Assembly (NCBI RefSeq): GCF_018402495.1
Contig: NZ_JAGYIU010000002.1
Location: forward strand, 772,984-836,983
Source of the DNA: Pseudoalteromonas sp.
GTDB lineage: Bacteria; Pseudomonadota; Gammaproteobacteria; Enterobacterales; Alteromonadaceae
Direction of reading: 5' to 3'
DNA: 64,000 nt
The translations under genes and the position numbers were made by a program. Below the pieces are notes generated by a model. It had not been told where the DNA came from. It did no database searches and saw nothing but the letters and a program-made list of their open reading frames with translations. Positions 28,592-38,788 of the stretch are shown here, one piece after another (position 1 is the first letter of the stretch; each line of letters opens with the position of its first letter).

Positions 28592-29479
28592 CTATATTTT
28601 ATAGGCCACTTGGTTTCGTCCGTTATCTTTAGCTTTATATAAATACTCATCTGCTCTTGTTAGTGCGTCTCGAGGTAGTTCATCGTTTTGGAAGAGAGTT
28701 GTAACTCCAATTGAAACAGTAACGGAAAGTTCTAGTTCATCAGAAATAAAAATGTAATCATCTATATCTACTTTGAGCCTTTCCATCGCAACTACAGCCT
28801 CATCGAGAGATGAGTTTTTTAAAATAATTAATATTTCTTCGCCGCCGTACCTGTACGCAGTGTCTGTTTCTCGTAATGATGATTGAATAATATCCGCTAT
28901 GGACTCAATAATATCATCCCCAACAGTGTGGCCATACTCATCATTAATTTTTTTAAAATGATCTATATCAATAAGTGCTAAGCTTGTTGTAGCCTGCTTA
29001 TGTTTGAGATCAACAAGCTCGGTTAGATCTTTTTCCATTGCTGAGCGATTAAGCAAGCCTGTTAATTCATCTAAATATGTTAGATTGTTAGAGATCTCTT
29101 TTCTAAAGCCTTCAATACTTCTATCTAGTTTTTTCATCAATGATATTAAGTGGCGATAATTATTCTTTTTAATATCATTACGATGTAACTCATCCAAAAT
29201 GTATTTGACATAATCAACTAAATTAGAAAGGTTGATCTGAATATTTACTAACCTTTGATAGTTGTCTATTTGACTATCCGCTAACGCCAATGCGCTGCTA
29301 AAATCAAGTTTGTGCAATATAAGATGATAATCATTTTTAATTCGGCAGCGGGAATCATTATATTGCAACATATAAAATAAACTAAGCCTACCATCATGAT
29401 GTTTTACTAGAGCTTGGCCTAAGCTAACATAAAAAACTTGTAAATCGTGTGTGTTTAATTCATCAAACATTGTTTTCAA
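28592..29479 (-). CDS. Diguanylate cyclase (GGDEF)
   Basis: Cytoplasmic 295-residue protein. The N-terminal half (1-130) is helical with no domain I recognise. The GGDEF domain spans about 135-295, with DELTGLLNR, DIDHFKKINDEYGH and signature GGEEI (212-216), a well-known active variant. An RETD inhibitory site sits five residues before it, so product feedback is likely. It is convergent with the sigma-54 regulator and follows the chemoreceptor gene in the same direction with a 103-bp gap. Confidence 0.92.
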   Translation of the reverse strand: MKTMFDELNTHDLQVFYVSLGQALVKHHDGRLSLFYMLQYNDSRCRIKNDYHLILHKLDFSSALALADSQIDNYQRLVNIQINLSNLVDYVKYILDELHRNDIKKNNYRHLISLMKKLDRSIEGFRKEISNNLTYLDELTGLLNRSAMEKDLTELVDLKHKQATTSLALIDIDHFKKINDEYGHTVGDDIIESIADIIQSSLRETDTAYRYGGEEILIILKNSSLDEAVVAMERLKVDIDDYIFISDELELSVTVSIGVTTLFQNDELPRDALTRADEYLYKAKDNGRNQVAYKI

Positions 29480-29582
29480 TTTTATACTCGTAAATTAAGC
29501 CCTAATCTTGTAGCGCTTATGGTGAAATAAAAGTTACTTATATTTAGAAAAAATGATGAGTACGCTTTTTAAAAACCTTTAA

Positions 29583-31205
29583 TTAAAATTTAAACCTAAG
29601 TACTAACTCATTTAAATGCTCTGCAAGTCTTGCAAGTTCAGCACTTGAAGCCGTTGTTTGATCTGCCCCCACGGAAGTTTGCACTGACAAGTCTCTTATC
29701 TGGACTAAATTATTATCTACCTCTTTAGCCACCGTTGCCTGCTCTTCTGCAGCACTTGCTATTGTTGCACTTTGATTATTAATTTCGATAATTAACATTA
29801 AAATTTCTTCGAATGCCTTACCTGTATCATTCGCGACTGCTAACGTAGATGTTGCAAGTTGATTACTCTTACTCATACTGTTAACTGTTTTTTGAGTTTC
29901 ATCACTAACTGATGAAATCATGGATTCAATATCTTTAGTCGACTCTTGCGTTCTGTGTGCTAAAGCTCTTACTTCATCTGCTACAACTGCAAAACCTCGC
30001 CCGTTCTCTCCAGCCCGTGCAGCTTCAATTGCAGCATTAAGAGCAAGTAAATTTGTTTGCTCTGCAATTGCCCTAATAACATCTAAAACGGCGGTTATAT
30101 TTTTTATTTTTTCTGCAAGCTCGATTACGCTTGATTCTGAATTTTGAATGTCAGATTTCAACAATTCGATAGTTTGTATTGTTTCGGTTACTTTTATCTT
30201 ACCTACTTGAGTTTTTTCATTCACAACACCTGAGCTACTACTAGTTGCAGATGCTGTTCTAGCAACTTCTTCAATTGCCGCTGTTAATTGACTTACTGCC
30301 GTTGCTGCTAAGCCAATCTGGTCATTTTGTTGCACCACAATTTCTGATGATTGATTAGTTACAGCGTTGAGCTCCTCAGATGTTGATGCTAACTGATTAG
30401 ATGAGTCAGCTATTCGAGATAACGCCTCGCGCAGCTTATTCTGCATAAGAAACAATGCATTTAGCATCTCTGCAGCTTCGTCTTTATGATGATCTGAAAT
30501 GTCTTGTGTTAAATCTCCACTTGCAATTTTTTTTGCTATATCAACCGACTTTCTTAAAGGCACAATCAAACTTTTACTGTATAAATAGGTCAACAAAGTT
30601 GCAACTATTAGTCCAATTACTATTGATGTTATAACAAGCTGTTTAGAAATATTGTAAGTTTTGGTTGCATCATCATTATTTTGTGCAGCCCGCATACTTT
30701 GAAAGTCAGAAAACTCATCTAACGCTCTTCTAAGATCTCTTGCAACTGGCATTACAAACTGTTCTCTGTAAGTTATCGAGCGATCCATTGCACCAATGCT
30801 TAGGTATGAATAAAGCGTTGGTAATGTTTCCATTAAGTTATCATGCAGACCTTTGACTTGATTAAATATTTCTATTGATTCTTTGCTGTCAGACAAGGTC
30901 GACATTTTTTTTTCTGACTCATAATAAGACGCAGTTAAATCACTGATCCTCTTTTTCAGCCTATCTAGCTGTTCGATTGATTTAGCATCAGATAACTCAT
31001 TAATGACAACCTGTGTTAACAAAACATCCCGTCGTAAGTCACCTACTGCCATAATTGCAGGCATACGGTGTAGTGTTAATACATCTGTAGTTGCATTTAA
31101 ATTTGACAACTGAATTATGGAAAATCCCCCTATCAGTAAGGTAATAAGCGCTGAAATACCAAAAGCAAGTAGCGTTCTAAGTCCAATACGGATATTTCTA
31201 ATCAT
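29583..31205 (-). CDS. Methyl-accepting chemotaxis protein
   Basis: 540-residue chemoreceptor. The N-terminal helix (about 12-32) and a second one near 188-208 bracket a periplasmic four-helix-bundle ligand domain. A HAMP domain (about 210-262) and a long cytoplasmic coiled coil follow. The signalling tip contains the conserved [20 protein letters not shown] with VRALAHRT after it. There is no C-terminal CheR-tethering pentapeptide. The ligand is unknown. It lies 166 bp after the REC/Hpt genes and may be functionally linked to them. Confidence 0.94.
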   Translation of the reverse strand: MIRNIRIGLRTLLAFGISALITLLIGGFSIIQLSNLNATTDVLTLHRMPAIMAVGDLRRDVLLTQVVINELSDAKSIEQLDRLKKRISDLTASYYESEKKMSTLSDSKESIEIFNQVKGLHDNLMETLPTLYSYLSIGAMDRSITYREQFVMPVARDLRRALDEFSDFQSMRAAQNNDDATKTYNISKQLVITSIVIGLIVATLLTYLYSKSLIVPLRKSVDIAKKIASGDLTQDISDHHKDEAAEMLNALFLMQNKLREALSRIADSSNQLASTSEELNAVTNQSSEIVVQQNDQIGLAATAVSQLTAAIEEVARTASATSSSSGVVNEKTQVGKIKVTETIQTIELLKSDIQNSESSVIELAEKIKNITAVLDVIRAIAEQTNLLALNAAIEAARAGENGRGFAVVADEVRALAHRTQESTKDIESMISSVSDETQKTVNSMSKSNQLATSTLAVANDTGKAFEEILMLIIEINNQSATIASAAEEQATVAKEVDNNLVQIRDLSVQTSVGADQTTASSAELARLAEHLNELVLRFKF

Positions 31206-31371
31206 TATTTATATGCCTTACTTAAAATATTATCTTATAAATACAAAATACTTATTTTGATAGAATAATTCAGATAGCTATCTAAAAATAGTACAAATCT
31301 CATCTTCTAATGTTGCAGATATAAAGTAAACAATTATTACAATAAACAGATTAAAAAAACGGCATGAGCTG

Positions 31372-31710
31372 CTATTTGAGTGACGATAAACATTTTATTA
31401 ACTCTAATTTCATTAGAGGTTTTTGTAAGACAAGATCAGTGTAAGAACCCTCCAGTTTAAATATATCGGCACTGACTAGTACTCTTTTTATATTAGGGAA
31501 TTGCTGCTTCATTTTTAATAAGAGCTCACTGCCTGTTATTTTTGGCATTTGCTGATCAACGACTATAATATCGACATATTTCAAATTAGGTAACTCAAAA
31601 AGCTGAGTGCTATCAGATAACACGCTACACTCAAATTTTGAACCTCTTAGCATTCTTAAGTATGTGTCTAATATGTAGGGCTCATCATCAACAAATAAGA
31701 CTTTAGTCAT
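31372..31710 (-). CDS. Single-domain response regulator
   Basis: 112-residue REC-only protein with acidic pocket D8/D9, phospho-acceptor Asp52 in IIVVDQQMPKITG, Ser in LVSAD and Lys in LQKPL. The start overlaps the Hpt gene by 8 bp, so translation is coupled. With no output domain it likely acts as a phosphate sink or relay, or touches the nearby chemoreceptor or cyclase machinery. Confidence 0.87.
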   Translation of the reverse strand: MTKVLFVDDEPYILDTYLRMLRGSKFECSVLSDSTQLFELPNLKYVDIIVVDQQMPKITGSELLLKMKQQFPNIKRVLVSADIFKLEGSYTDLVLQKPLMKLELIKCLSSLK

Positions 31711-32086
31711 CTATAGCCCTATAGTTTTTTACTACATATTTAATTTGTTTTTCAAGCATCGGCCAATGGGCGTGGATTGCAGCTATTAACTTTGATACTT
31801 TAAGTTTGTCGTTATTTTTAGCCGCCAAGCTCAACTGATCACTTAACCTTCCAAGTTTAGTTACAGCACAAAAGCGACATAAGCCACTTAAACTGTGTGC
31901 AATTAATGAAACGTCAACTAAATCATCAACCATATAAGCAATTTCAAGCTTCGTTATCTTTTTAACCGAAGCTTGAACAAAGCCTAATAGAGCGTCATTA
32001 ACTATTTCAACACTATTATCATCGTAGATTTCAATTAACGTTTCGAGATTAAATATATCTTTGTCATAGATTAATTTATTATTCAT
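31703..32086 (-). CDS. Histidine phosphotransfer (Hpt) protein
   Basis: 127-residue helical protein whose IAHSLSGLCRFCAVTKL segment matches the Hpt signature, with phospho-accepting His64. The Lys that usually follows (HxxKG) is Ser here (HSLSG). It lies between two REC proteins, with a 5-bp gap upstream and an 8-bp overlap downstream, which fits a His-Asp-His-Asp relay. The assignment rests on this motif, length and context. Confidence 0.8.
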   Translation of the reverse strand: MNNKLIYDKDIFNLETLIEIYDDNSVEIVNDALLGFVQASVKKITKLEIAYMVDDLVDVSLIAHSLSGLCRFCAVTKLGRLSDQLSLAAKNNDKLKVSKLIAAIHAHWPMLEKQIKYVVKNYRAIDD

Positions 32087-32091
32087 CTAAA

Positions 32092-33039
32092 TTAATCACC
32101 TATATTTTGTAACAATGGTCTACTGCATGTATGCGACCACCATGATGCTAGTTTTCTCAATAAAGCTAGCATTTGATTCCTATTTTTTAAATTAACTGAA
32201 GCTATTTGAGTTATTAATATTTCAAGTTTGTCCAAACAAATTGTAAATGCTTTTAAAAAATCAGGTGGATATTGATATTGTTGAATATTCTTTCCAATGT
32301 AAAGTAGGTAGTCAACTGATTCAATCGCACGCTTACGCGCACTATCAATTGCTACATGTTTGCGGTTTTCAATAAAAGCATCATAAAAGTAGCTAATTGT
32401 ATATGCGACATTTTTTAACCTTCGATCTAATTGATAATGTCCTGTTGTTGCACCTTCTGGCCAATCTAGAAAAACGCGTTTACTTACACCATCTTTTACT
32501 ACTTTTTCATCTATTTCATTATCTTCAACTAATGGCTGCTTAGTATCTAAAACTATTGAGACTCCTCGATTACTATATTCTTTTTGCACTTCCCTCGTTT
32601 TGAAGCTTTCCATAATACTAAAGTAATGGTTTGTATCTTTGATTATTTTTTTTGCTTGCAAATGCTCATGTATTTTTTCAGTTAACTTTGCAGAAGAAAT
32701 AGGTTTAACTAAAAAATCATTCACATCAAGCTTTACACATTGTTCAATTAACTCTTTATAAGAGTTAACAGACAGCACAATTATTGGAATATCATGAGTC
32801 GTTGCACTAAAACCACCGCTCCTGATCTCAGATATTAAATCGACCCCGTTCGCATTTTTTAACTCTAAATCTGTAATTAATAAATTGATGCATTCAGACT
32901 CTAATATATCCGAAGCCGTTTTATAATCGAACGCCTTAAAAGCATTACAGCCTTGAACCTTATTGGCTACTCCATATAAAAAATTGCAAATTAAAGCAAC
33001 ATCATCAAGAACTAGAATATTTAAGACTTTAGAGACCAT
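32092..33039 (-). CDS. Response regulator with an unrecognised C-terminal domain
   Basis: 315 residues. The N-terminal REC domain (about 5-125) has D12/D13, phospho-acceptor Asp57 in LLITDLELKNANG, Ser in IIVLSVN and Lys in LVKPIS. The C-terminal 165 residues look helical and match no output family I know: no HTH, EAL, GGDEF or HD motif is visible. They include RKHVAIDSARKRAIESVDYL and a final LLRKLASWWSHTC segment. It is part of the relay operon. Confidence 0.8.
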   Translation of the reverse strand: MVSKVLNILVLDDVALICNFLYGVANKVQGCNAFKAFDYKTASDILESECINLLITDLELKNANGVDLISEIRSGGFSATTHDIPIIVLSVNSYKELIEQCVKLDVNDFLVKPISSAKLTEKIHEHLQAKKIIKDTNHYFSIMESFKTREVQKEYSNRGVSIVLDTKQPLVEDNEIDEKVVKDGVSKRVFLDWPEGATTGHYQLDRRLKNVAYTISYFYDAFIENRKHVAIDSARKRAIESVDYLLYIGKNIQQYQYPPDFLKAFTICLDKLEILITQIASVNLKNRNQMLALLRKLASWWSHTCSRPLLQNIGD

Positions 33040-33155
33040 TGTATTGCCTTAACATATTATCAACTTTGCCATTTACTGCGCTCAAAATGTATAACAATTT
33101 AATTACCTTGTTGTGATTAATATTAATAAAGCAGCTCAAAGCAAGAGGGATTACT

Positions 33156-33998
33156 TTATGAACAGCTTGGATGGTTTATTGGTAACTTTACTGTAAAACA
33201 GCTGCCTTTACCTAAACTACTTTTAACCTCAATTATCCCTGCGTGCTTCTCTAGAATACTACGAGAAAGTGCTAAACCTAAACCTGTACCTGTATCTTTG
33301 GTTGTATAGAAAGGTTGAAAAATGGTTTCTAGCTTCTCTTGTTCAATCCCTGGTCCATTGTCGTCGACACAGATCCAAACCCAAGAATCATTACAACCTG
33401 TACTAATAGTTATCGTTCCAAAAGATGTGAATGCCTGAGCTGCATTTAATATCAAATTCAGTACAACTTGATTTACTTGAGAGGCCACACATTTGATTTT
33501 AGGAATATTCCCTAACACTTTCTTAACCTCGGCCTTATACTTTAGCTCATTAGCTAAAATATTTAATGTACTGTGAATGCCTAAATGAATATCTACCTCA
33601 GTGAATTCAACATCATCTATATGAGAAAAGTCTTTTAATTCACGAATTATTTCAATAACTCTCTGTAATCCAGATTCTGACTGAGACATCAATATCGGTA
33701 AATCTTTACTTATATAATCGTGATCATACAACTGTTTTAATCTATTGGTTTGCTCAACAGGTAATTGATTACATAGTTGGGTAATTAGCATCATAAGACT
33801 ATCTATATACTCTTTTAATGAGACTAAATTTGAAGCTACATAGCCAATTGGATTATTAATCTCATGGGCAACACCTGCAGCAAGCTGCCCCAACGATGCC
33901 AGCTTTTCTGAGTGCAACAACTGTTCATTTAATTGATCAATTTTTTTAGTAAGTTTTTCAAGTTCTAATCTATCTTCTGACATTAATGCTCCACTCAA
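33156..33998 (-). CDS. Soluble sensor-less histidine kinase
   Basis: 280-residue kinase with no sensor or membrane segment: an N-terminal coiled coil (about 8-35) leads straight into HisKA with His45 in AAGVAHEINNP. The HATPase shows NLILNAAQAF, DDNGPGI and GTGLGLAL. The start codon overlaps the stop of the 1588-residue gene (ATGA), so the two are made together; the sensor function may come from that protein. A 116-bp gap separates it from the next REC gene. Confidence 0.92.
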   Translation of the reverse strand: MSGALMSEDRLELEKLTKKIDQLNEQLLHSEKLASLGQLAAGVAHEINNPIGYVASNLVSLKEYIDSLMMLITQLCNQLPVEQTNRLKQLYDHDYISKDLPILMSQSESGLQRVIEIIRELKDFSHIDDVEFTEVDIHLGIHSTLNILANELKYKAEVKKVLGNIPKIKCVASQVNQVVLNLILNAAQAFTSFGTITISTGCNDSWVWICVDDNGPGIEQEKLETIFQPFYTTKDTGTGLGLALSRSILEKHAGIIEVKSSLGKGSCFTVKLPINHPSCS

Positions 33999-36900
33999 TC
34001 ACTTTTATTAACTCTTTGTTTATATAGGTTAAATGCTGATTTCAGCTCTTTTTTAAGCTCTTCATCTTGCCAAGGTTTTGTAATAAATTTATAAATAGAG
34101 CCATGATTAATTGCATCTGTAACTGTTCGAAGGTCTGTATACCCAGATAAAACTAACCTAACTGTATCTGGATACATGTCTTTTACACGACTTAAAAACT
34201 CAGTTCCGTTCATTTGAGGCATCCTTTGGTCTGATAAAACCACCTGTACATCATTGGATGCTAATAATTCAAATGCTTCCACAGCACTTTTGCATGTAAA
34301 AACTTTATATGGCTGTTTCCTCAATACTCGCTGTAAGGAATATAATATATTTTCCTCATCATCAACGAGTAATAATGTTGGTAAATCATTATGGGTCTGT
34401 GTATCACTGTTAGGTAGATACTCCTCAATAAAAATCTCAAGCAACTCTATGGGTAACGGTTTTGCAAAAAGATATCCTTGTAACTCGTCACATAACATTT
34501 TATGTAACAACGTTGCTTGAGACGTTGTTTCAACGCCTTCGGCAATAACTTTCAGACCTAATTGATGAGACATCGCAATAATTGCACGAATAATTGCTCC
34601 ATCTTTATGATCAGTTACTAGCTCACGGGTAAATGATTTGTCAATTTTTATTCGGTCAATAGGTAGCCGTTTTAAGTAGTTTAAGCTCGAAAAACCAGTA
34701 CCAAAATCATCAATTGCAATACTGACACCTAATTGTTTTATTTCCTGTAACTTTTGCACTACTTGATCAATATTTTCAAACAGTAATGATTCTGTAAGTT
34801 CTAGTTCTAACCACTTGGGTGCCAATTTAGATTCACTTATAGCAATTTTCAACTGCTGAACAAAGTCTTCTCGTTGAAATTGTAAAGAAGATAAATTTAC
34901 TGCCATTACTATTTTAGCTAAGCCACGTTTTTGGAGAGAGTAATTATACAACATGGCTTTTTTAAGAACCCATTGACCTATTTCAGCTATTAACCCCATC
35001 TCTTCAGCAATAGGAATAAACTCATCAGGGCCTATCATCCCTAATTTAGGATGCTTCCAACGAAGTAAAGCTTCCAAACCAATTAAACGTCCACTTCCAG
35101 CTTCAACTTGTGGCTGGTAATATAATTCAAACTCATGGTTAGCTAATGCTTTTTTCAACATGCCCCTTAAGTCTAGTCGTTTATTAAACTTATCTTCCAT
35201 ACTTACGTTGTACCACTGAGCGTTATTACGACCCTGCTGCTTTGCCTCATACATGGCTAAATCCGCCTGCCTTATTAGAGCCGTTGCCTCTTTCAATAAA
35301 TCATCAGAGATACTTACACCTATACTCGCTGATATTTGTACTTTATGTCCGTCGACCTCAAATGGCATTGATATCATGTTTAATAATTTTTTTATAACCT
35401 TGGTTAATTCAGCTTCATTTTTAACATCAGGTAGTAATAAAATAAATTCGTCGCCTTCCATTCTAGCCAACGTATCGCCTACACGAACTTTATCTTTTAT
35501 GCGAATAGTCATTTGTCGAATAACTTCATCGCCAATTAAATGTCCTAAATTATCGTTTACTAAATGAAAATGGTCTAAGTCAATAAGAAGGATAGCCACT
35601 CTTTCTTTATGCCTTGAGCTGATGTTAATACTTTGTGATAGTCTATCAAGCAAAAGACTTCTATTTGGTAAACCGGTTAATAAGTCGTGTGAGGTATTAT
35701 AAGCGAGCTCTTGTTCATATTTTTTTTGCTCTGTTATATCTTTTTGAATTCCAATGTAGTGAGTTATTATTCCTGACTCATCAGGTACAGGAGATAAAAA
35801 TAAACTATTCCAAAACGCACTCCCATCTTTTCGATAATTTTTTAATATAATATTCAACTCTCGCTTTTCTTTTATTGCAGAGCGAATTTGTTCACAAGCC
35901 AACTCATCACGTTCCTTTCCTTGTAAAAATCTACAATTATTTCCCGTGACTTCAACTGTGTTGTATCCCGTTATATTTTCAAAACCACTGTTTACATAGC
36001 ATATCGGCATATCCGGCTGAGTGATATCAGTTATAACAATGCCATTTGAACTAGCATCAACAGCTCTTTTAAACAATCTTAACTGTTTTTCCGTATATAA
36101 ACTTTGCGTTATATTTTTAGCGATACCTATAACACCTGTGATCTGACCGTCTATCCAAGTCGGTATGATTACAACGTGTAATTCATGCTGTTCTCCAGCT
36201 TTATTGATTATGCTTGTTTCAAAACTTGTAGCTTCCCCTTTTAACGCATTTGCAAAAAATGCAGATACCTCAGTAAGCCTCTGACTAAGAATAACTTGAC
36301 TAAAATGCATCTTAACTAAATCTGATAAAGGCCAGCCTAATAAATTACAACCCGGTTCATTTACACTTTTAAAATAACCTTGCTCATCAAGAACATAAAC
36401 GGGTTCGGGATTAAACTGATAAAGTGATTTAAATCTCTGTTCACTTTGCATTAGTAAATATTTTTGTTGAGAGCGTTCAATAGCGTTTGCCGCCAAGCGA
36501 CAACAGTTAGTTAATAGTTGTTCTTCTTCTGAGCTCGGTGACCTTCTTTCGTTACAAAAGAATGTCAAAGTGCCAAGTACTTCATTTCCTCTAATTAATA
36601 TAGACTTTGACCAACTAGCGAATAGCTTTTCATTTAATAACAAGTGTTTATAGTCAAGCCATAAAGGAGAAATTTCTGTGTTATCACATATTACAGTCCT
36701 GTTTGAGTGGGTAGCAAAACCTGCGGGGCTTGTTAATTTTATGCTAGAAAAAGATGTGTGATATTGTCTACCCAAAGAAGGAGCCGCGGCAAGTTTTAGC
36801 TTATTATCTGTTTTTGTCATTGCACAGGCTTTAACGCATGGACTATGTTCTTCAGCCATTAAACAAATTTTATGCAATATTTCATGCAATGGTTTTTCAA

Positions 36901-38761
36901 GCGCTATCAGCTTTAAAACCTCTTGCTGAGCACTTTGGTAGCGCTCTACGCTTACGAGTTCTGTAATATTTCTAGCAACCGCATATAATGTGTTTGTGCT
37001 TTGAATATATTTAGCTGACCACATTAAATGTATTTTATGACCTTGCTTATGGATATAAGTATTGCGAAAATACTGCGTAGCACTTCCACTAAATAACTTT
37101 TTAACTTCATCACTTGTTATACTTTTATCATCAGGGTGCACAAAATCCATAAAGGGCTTGTTTTTTAACTCACAGGATTCATAACCGAGTATATTTAGAC
37201 TAGATTTACTAACCTCTAAAAACTTTCCATTATTATCTACAACACATAAGATATCCGCTGAATTTTCCATAAATTGAACGTGCTGTGTTTGTAATCTTTT
37301 TTGTAATGCAAGGCTTGACAATAACTTTTCATTTTTTCTACTAAGCCTTTGTCTTTGTTTTTTAATTTGCATTTGATATTGCTGTGAAAGCAGTAAAAGT
37401 ACGCATACAAGCCAACCTGCAATAAAAGTAATGCTAGAGGATAAAATTAGGTAACTGCCCTCATGTTCTGGACTTTGGTAAACTCTCAGTTTCCAATTTA
37501 TCGAGTTTAATGAAGTCAAGTGATGCTCACTCACTAGGTAATAATTAACTTTTGAGTCAAGTTGATTAATCATCGCCTCAGGTCTATTTTTATAGCCAAA
37601 TTCTAAAAAATAACCTTTAGGAGTAATTAAAGGAATAATTGACTCCATTACGGATTTAATATCAATAACGGTGATTATGCCTAGCAGTTCTGGCTTTTCA
37701 CTATGAGCTAATGGAACCACAATAAATGTATGGTCTATCTGATTGTTATAATAAAATACAGTCCCTGTATCTTTATGAGTAATGATATTTTTAGATAAAG
37801 AGGAGAAGTTTTTAGTGAGATAATTATCATACCATTGCTGGGTAAAAATATTTTTACTACTGGAAGAGTAAATTCTTCCCTGCGCATCTAATACGCCAAT
37901 ATAATCTAAGTAATTAAAATCACGGATATAGGTTCCAGAATCAAGTAAAAAATCACCTGGTTGTTGAGTCATATTAGATAGTTCAAAACGCTCAGCAAGT
38001 CTTGCAATAAGTTCGTTATGCCTGTTTAGTAATTGTTCAGTTTGATTTTGAAACTTAACTATGGTTTTTTGTACCACTTTTTGGTTTCCCGACTCTAACT
38101 GATACATAAAGCTAAACCAAAGCAGCATAGTTATAATAGTTATCAATGTAGCTAGCCAAGCTAGAGGTTCGCTAAAATATTTTTTTAAGTCTAAGTTTAG
38201 ACTTGGAGAAACAGTTATTCCTGCAAAAGTAACAAATAATAAAAAAAACTTTATATTATTTGTTACTGAAAGAGAGGTTGAAAACTCTTTGCCTAGCCAA
38301 CCTATGTCAATAGGTGATAGTGAAACAAGTAATCCTCCACTTAAAAAAACAAAACAAATTAAGCTAATTTTATTATAAATTCCGCTCTCTTTTCTTAATT
38401 TACAAATGCATCCTACCAATACTAAGGACCAACAAGCGGATTGTTGCCAAGGCATACTATCAATGAAATTTAAGTGAACGGGTGTAAATGAAGAGCTAAA
38501 TAGTAATAAGACTATTATCGCCGATAAACTAGCTTTAATAGTTAAATGAGATTTTTGAGTGATAGCAATAAGTAGAACGGTTGTTAAAAATATTAAAACA
38601 GCAGTATTTAAAGAGAAAATAACTCCGTAGGTATTATTAGTAACTACAAATAACTTATCAAAAATAAAAAAAATCACACCACTAATAAGAAGTAATATGC
38701 TACTGAAAAAAACACTTAATCTTATATTTTTTATATGATGCTTATTTTTTATATTTATCAA
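33995..38761 (-). CDS. Membrane PAS-GAF-PAS-LOV-GGDEF-EAL-REC protein
   Basis: 1588 residues. About seven hydrophobic helices before residue 220 and one at 438-458 enclose an extracytoplasmic region of about 215 residues. Then follow PAS (495-605), GAF (610-760), PAS (775-890) and a LOV-type PAS (895-1015) with photocysteine Cys943 in GNNCRFLQG, plus NYRKDGSAFWN and YIGIQKD. GGDEF (1030-1190) has variant EGDEF (1102-1106) with an RVGD inhibitory site. EAL (1205-1450) looks complete: EAL 1230-1232, VNLSS, TESLL, DDFGTGFSS and EGVE. A C-terminal REC has Asp1511 in SDQRMP. It probably adjusts c-di-GMP in response to blue light or redox and to phosphorylation; net activity cannot be told from sequence. 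Confidence 0.9.
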   Translation of the reverse strand: MINIKNKHHIKNIRLSVFFSSILLLISGVIFFIFDKLFVVTNNTYGVIFSLNTAVLIFLTTVLLIAITQKSHLTIKASLSAIIVLLLFSSSFTPVHLNFIDSMPWQQSACWSLVLVGCICKLRKESGIYNKISLICFVFLSGGLLVSLSPIDIGWLGKEFSTSLSVTNNIKFFLLFVTFAGITVSPSLNLDLKKYFSEPLAWLATLITIITMLLWFSFMYQLESGNQKVVQKTIVKFQNQTEQLLNRHNELIARLAERFELSNMTQQPGDFLLDSGTYIRDFNYLDYIGVLDAQGRIYSSSSKNIFTQQWYDNYLTKNFSSLSKNIITHKDTGTVFYYNNQIDHTFIVVPLAHSEKPELLGIITVIDIKSVMESIIPLITPKGYFLEFGYKNRPEAMINQLDSKVNYYLVSEHHLTSLNSINWKLRVYQSPEHEGSYLILSSSITFIAGWLVCVLLLLSQQYQMQIKKQRQRLSRKNEKLLSSLALQKRLQTQHVQFMENSADILCVVDNNGKFLEVSKSSLNILGYESCELKNKPFMDFVHPDDKSITSDEVKKLFSGSATQYFRNTYIHKQGHKIHLMWSAKYIQSTNTLYAVARNITELVSVERYQSAQQEVLKLIALEKPLHEILHKICLMAEEHSPCVKACAMTKTDNKLKLAAAPSLGRQYHTSFSSIKLTSPAGFATHSNRTVICDNTEISPLWLDYKHLLLNEKLFASWSKSILIRGNEVLGTLTFFCNERRSPSSEEEQLLTNCCRLAANAIERSQQKYLLMQSEQRFKSLYQFNPEPVYVLDEQGYFKSVNEPGCNLLGWPLSDLVKMHFSQVILSQRLTEVSAFFANALKGEATSFETSIINKAGEQHELHVVIIPTWIDGQITGVIGIAKNITQSLYTEKQLRLFKRAVDASSNGIVITDITQPDMPICYVNSGFENITGYNTVEVTGNNCRFLQGKERDELACEQIRSAIKEKRELNIILKNYRKDGSAFWNSLFLSPVPDESGIITHYIGIQKDITEQKKYEQELAYNTSHDLLTGLPNRSLLLDRLSQSINISSRHKERVAILLIDLDHFHLVNDNLGHLIGDEVIRQMTIRIKDKVRVGDTLARMEGDEFILLLPDVKNEAELTKVIKKLLNMISMPFEVDGHKVQISASIGVSISDDLLKEATALIRQADLAMYEAKQQGRNNAQWYNVSMEDKFNKRLDLRGMLKKALANHEFELYYQPQVEAGSGRLIGLEALLRWKHPKLGMIGPDEFIPIAEEMGLIAEIGQWVLKKAMLYNYSLQKRGLAKIVMAVNLSSLQFQREDFVQQLKIAISESKLAPKWLELELTESLLFENIDQVVQKLQEIKQLGVSIAIDDFGTGFSSLNYLKRLPIDRIKIDKSFTRELVTDHKDGAIIRAIIAMSHQLGLKVIAEGVETTSQATLLHKMLCDELQGYLFAKPLPIELLEIFIEEYLPNSDTQTHNDLPTLLLVDDEENILYSLQRVLRKQPYKVFTCKSAVEAFELLASNDVQVVLSDQRMPQMNGTEFLSRVKDMYPDTVRLVLSGYTDLRTVTDAINHGSIYKFITKPWQDEELKKELKSAFNLYKQRVNKSD

Positions 38762-38788
38762 TTTTAAATAGCCTTTTTTAACATGGAA

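Noticed and set aside
28592..29479. N-terminal half of the diguanylate cyclase as a zinc-binding CZB domain
   Set aside because: His and Cys occur, but the spacing and the CxFGxW-type core of CZB are missing.
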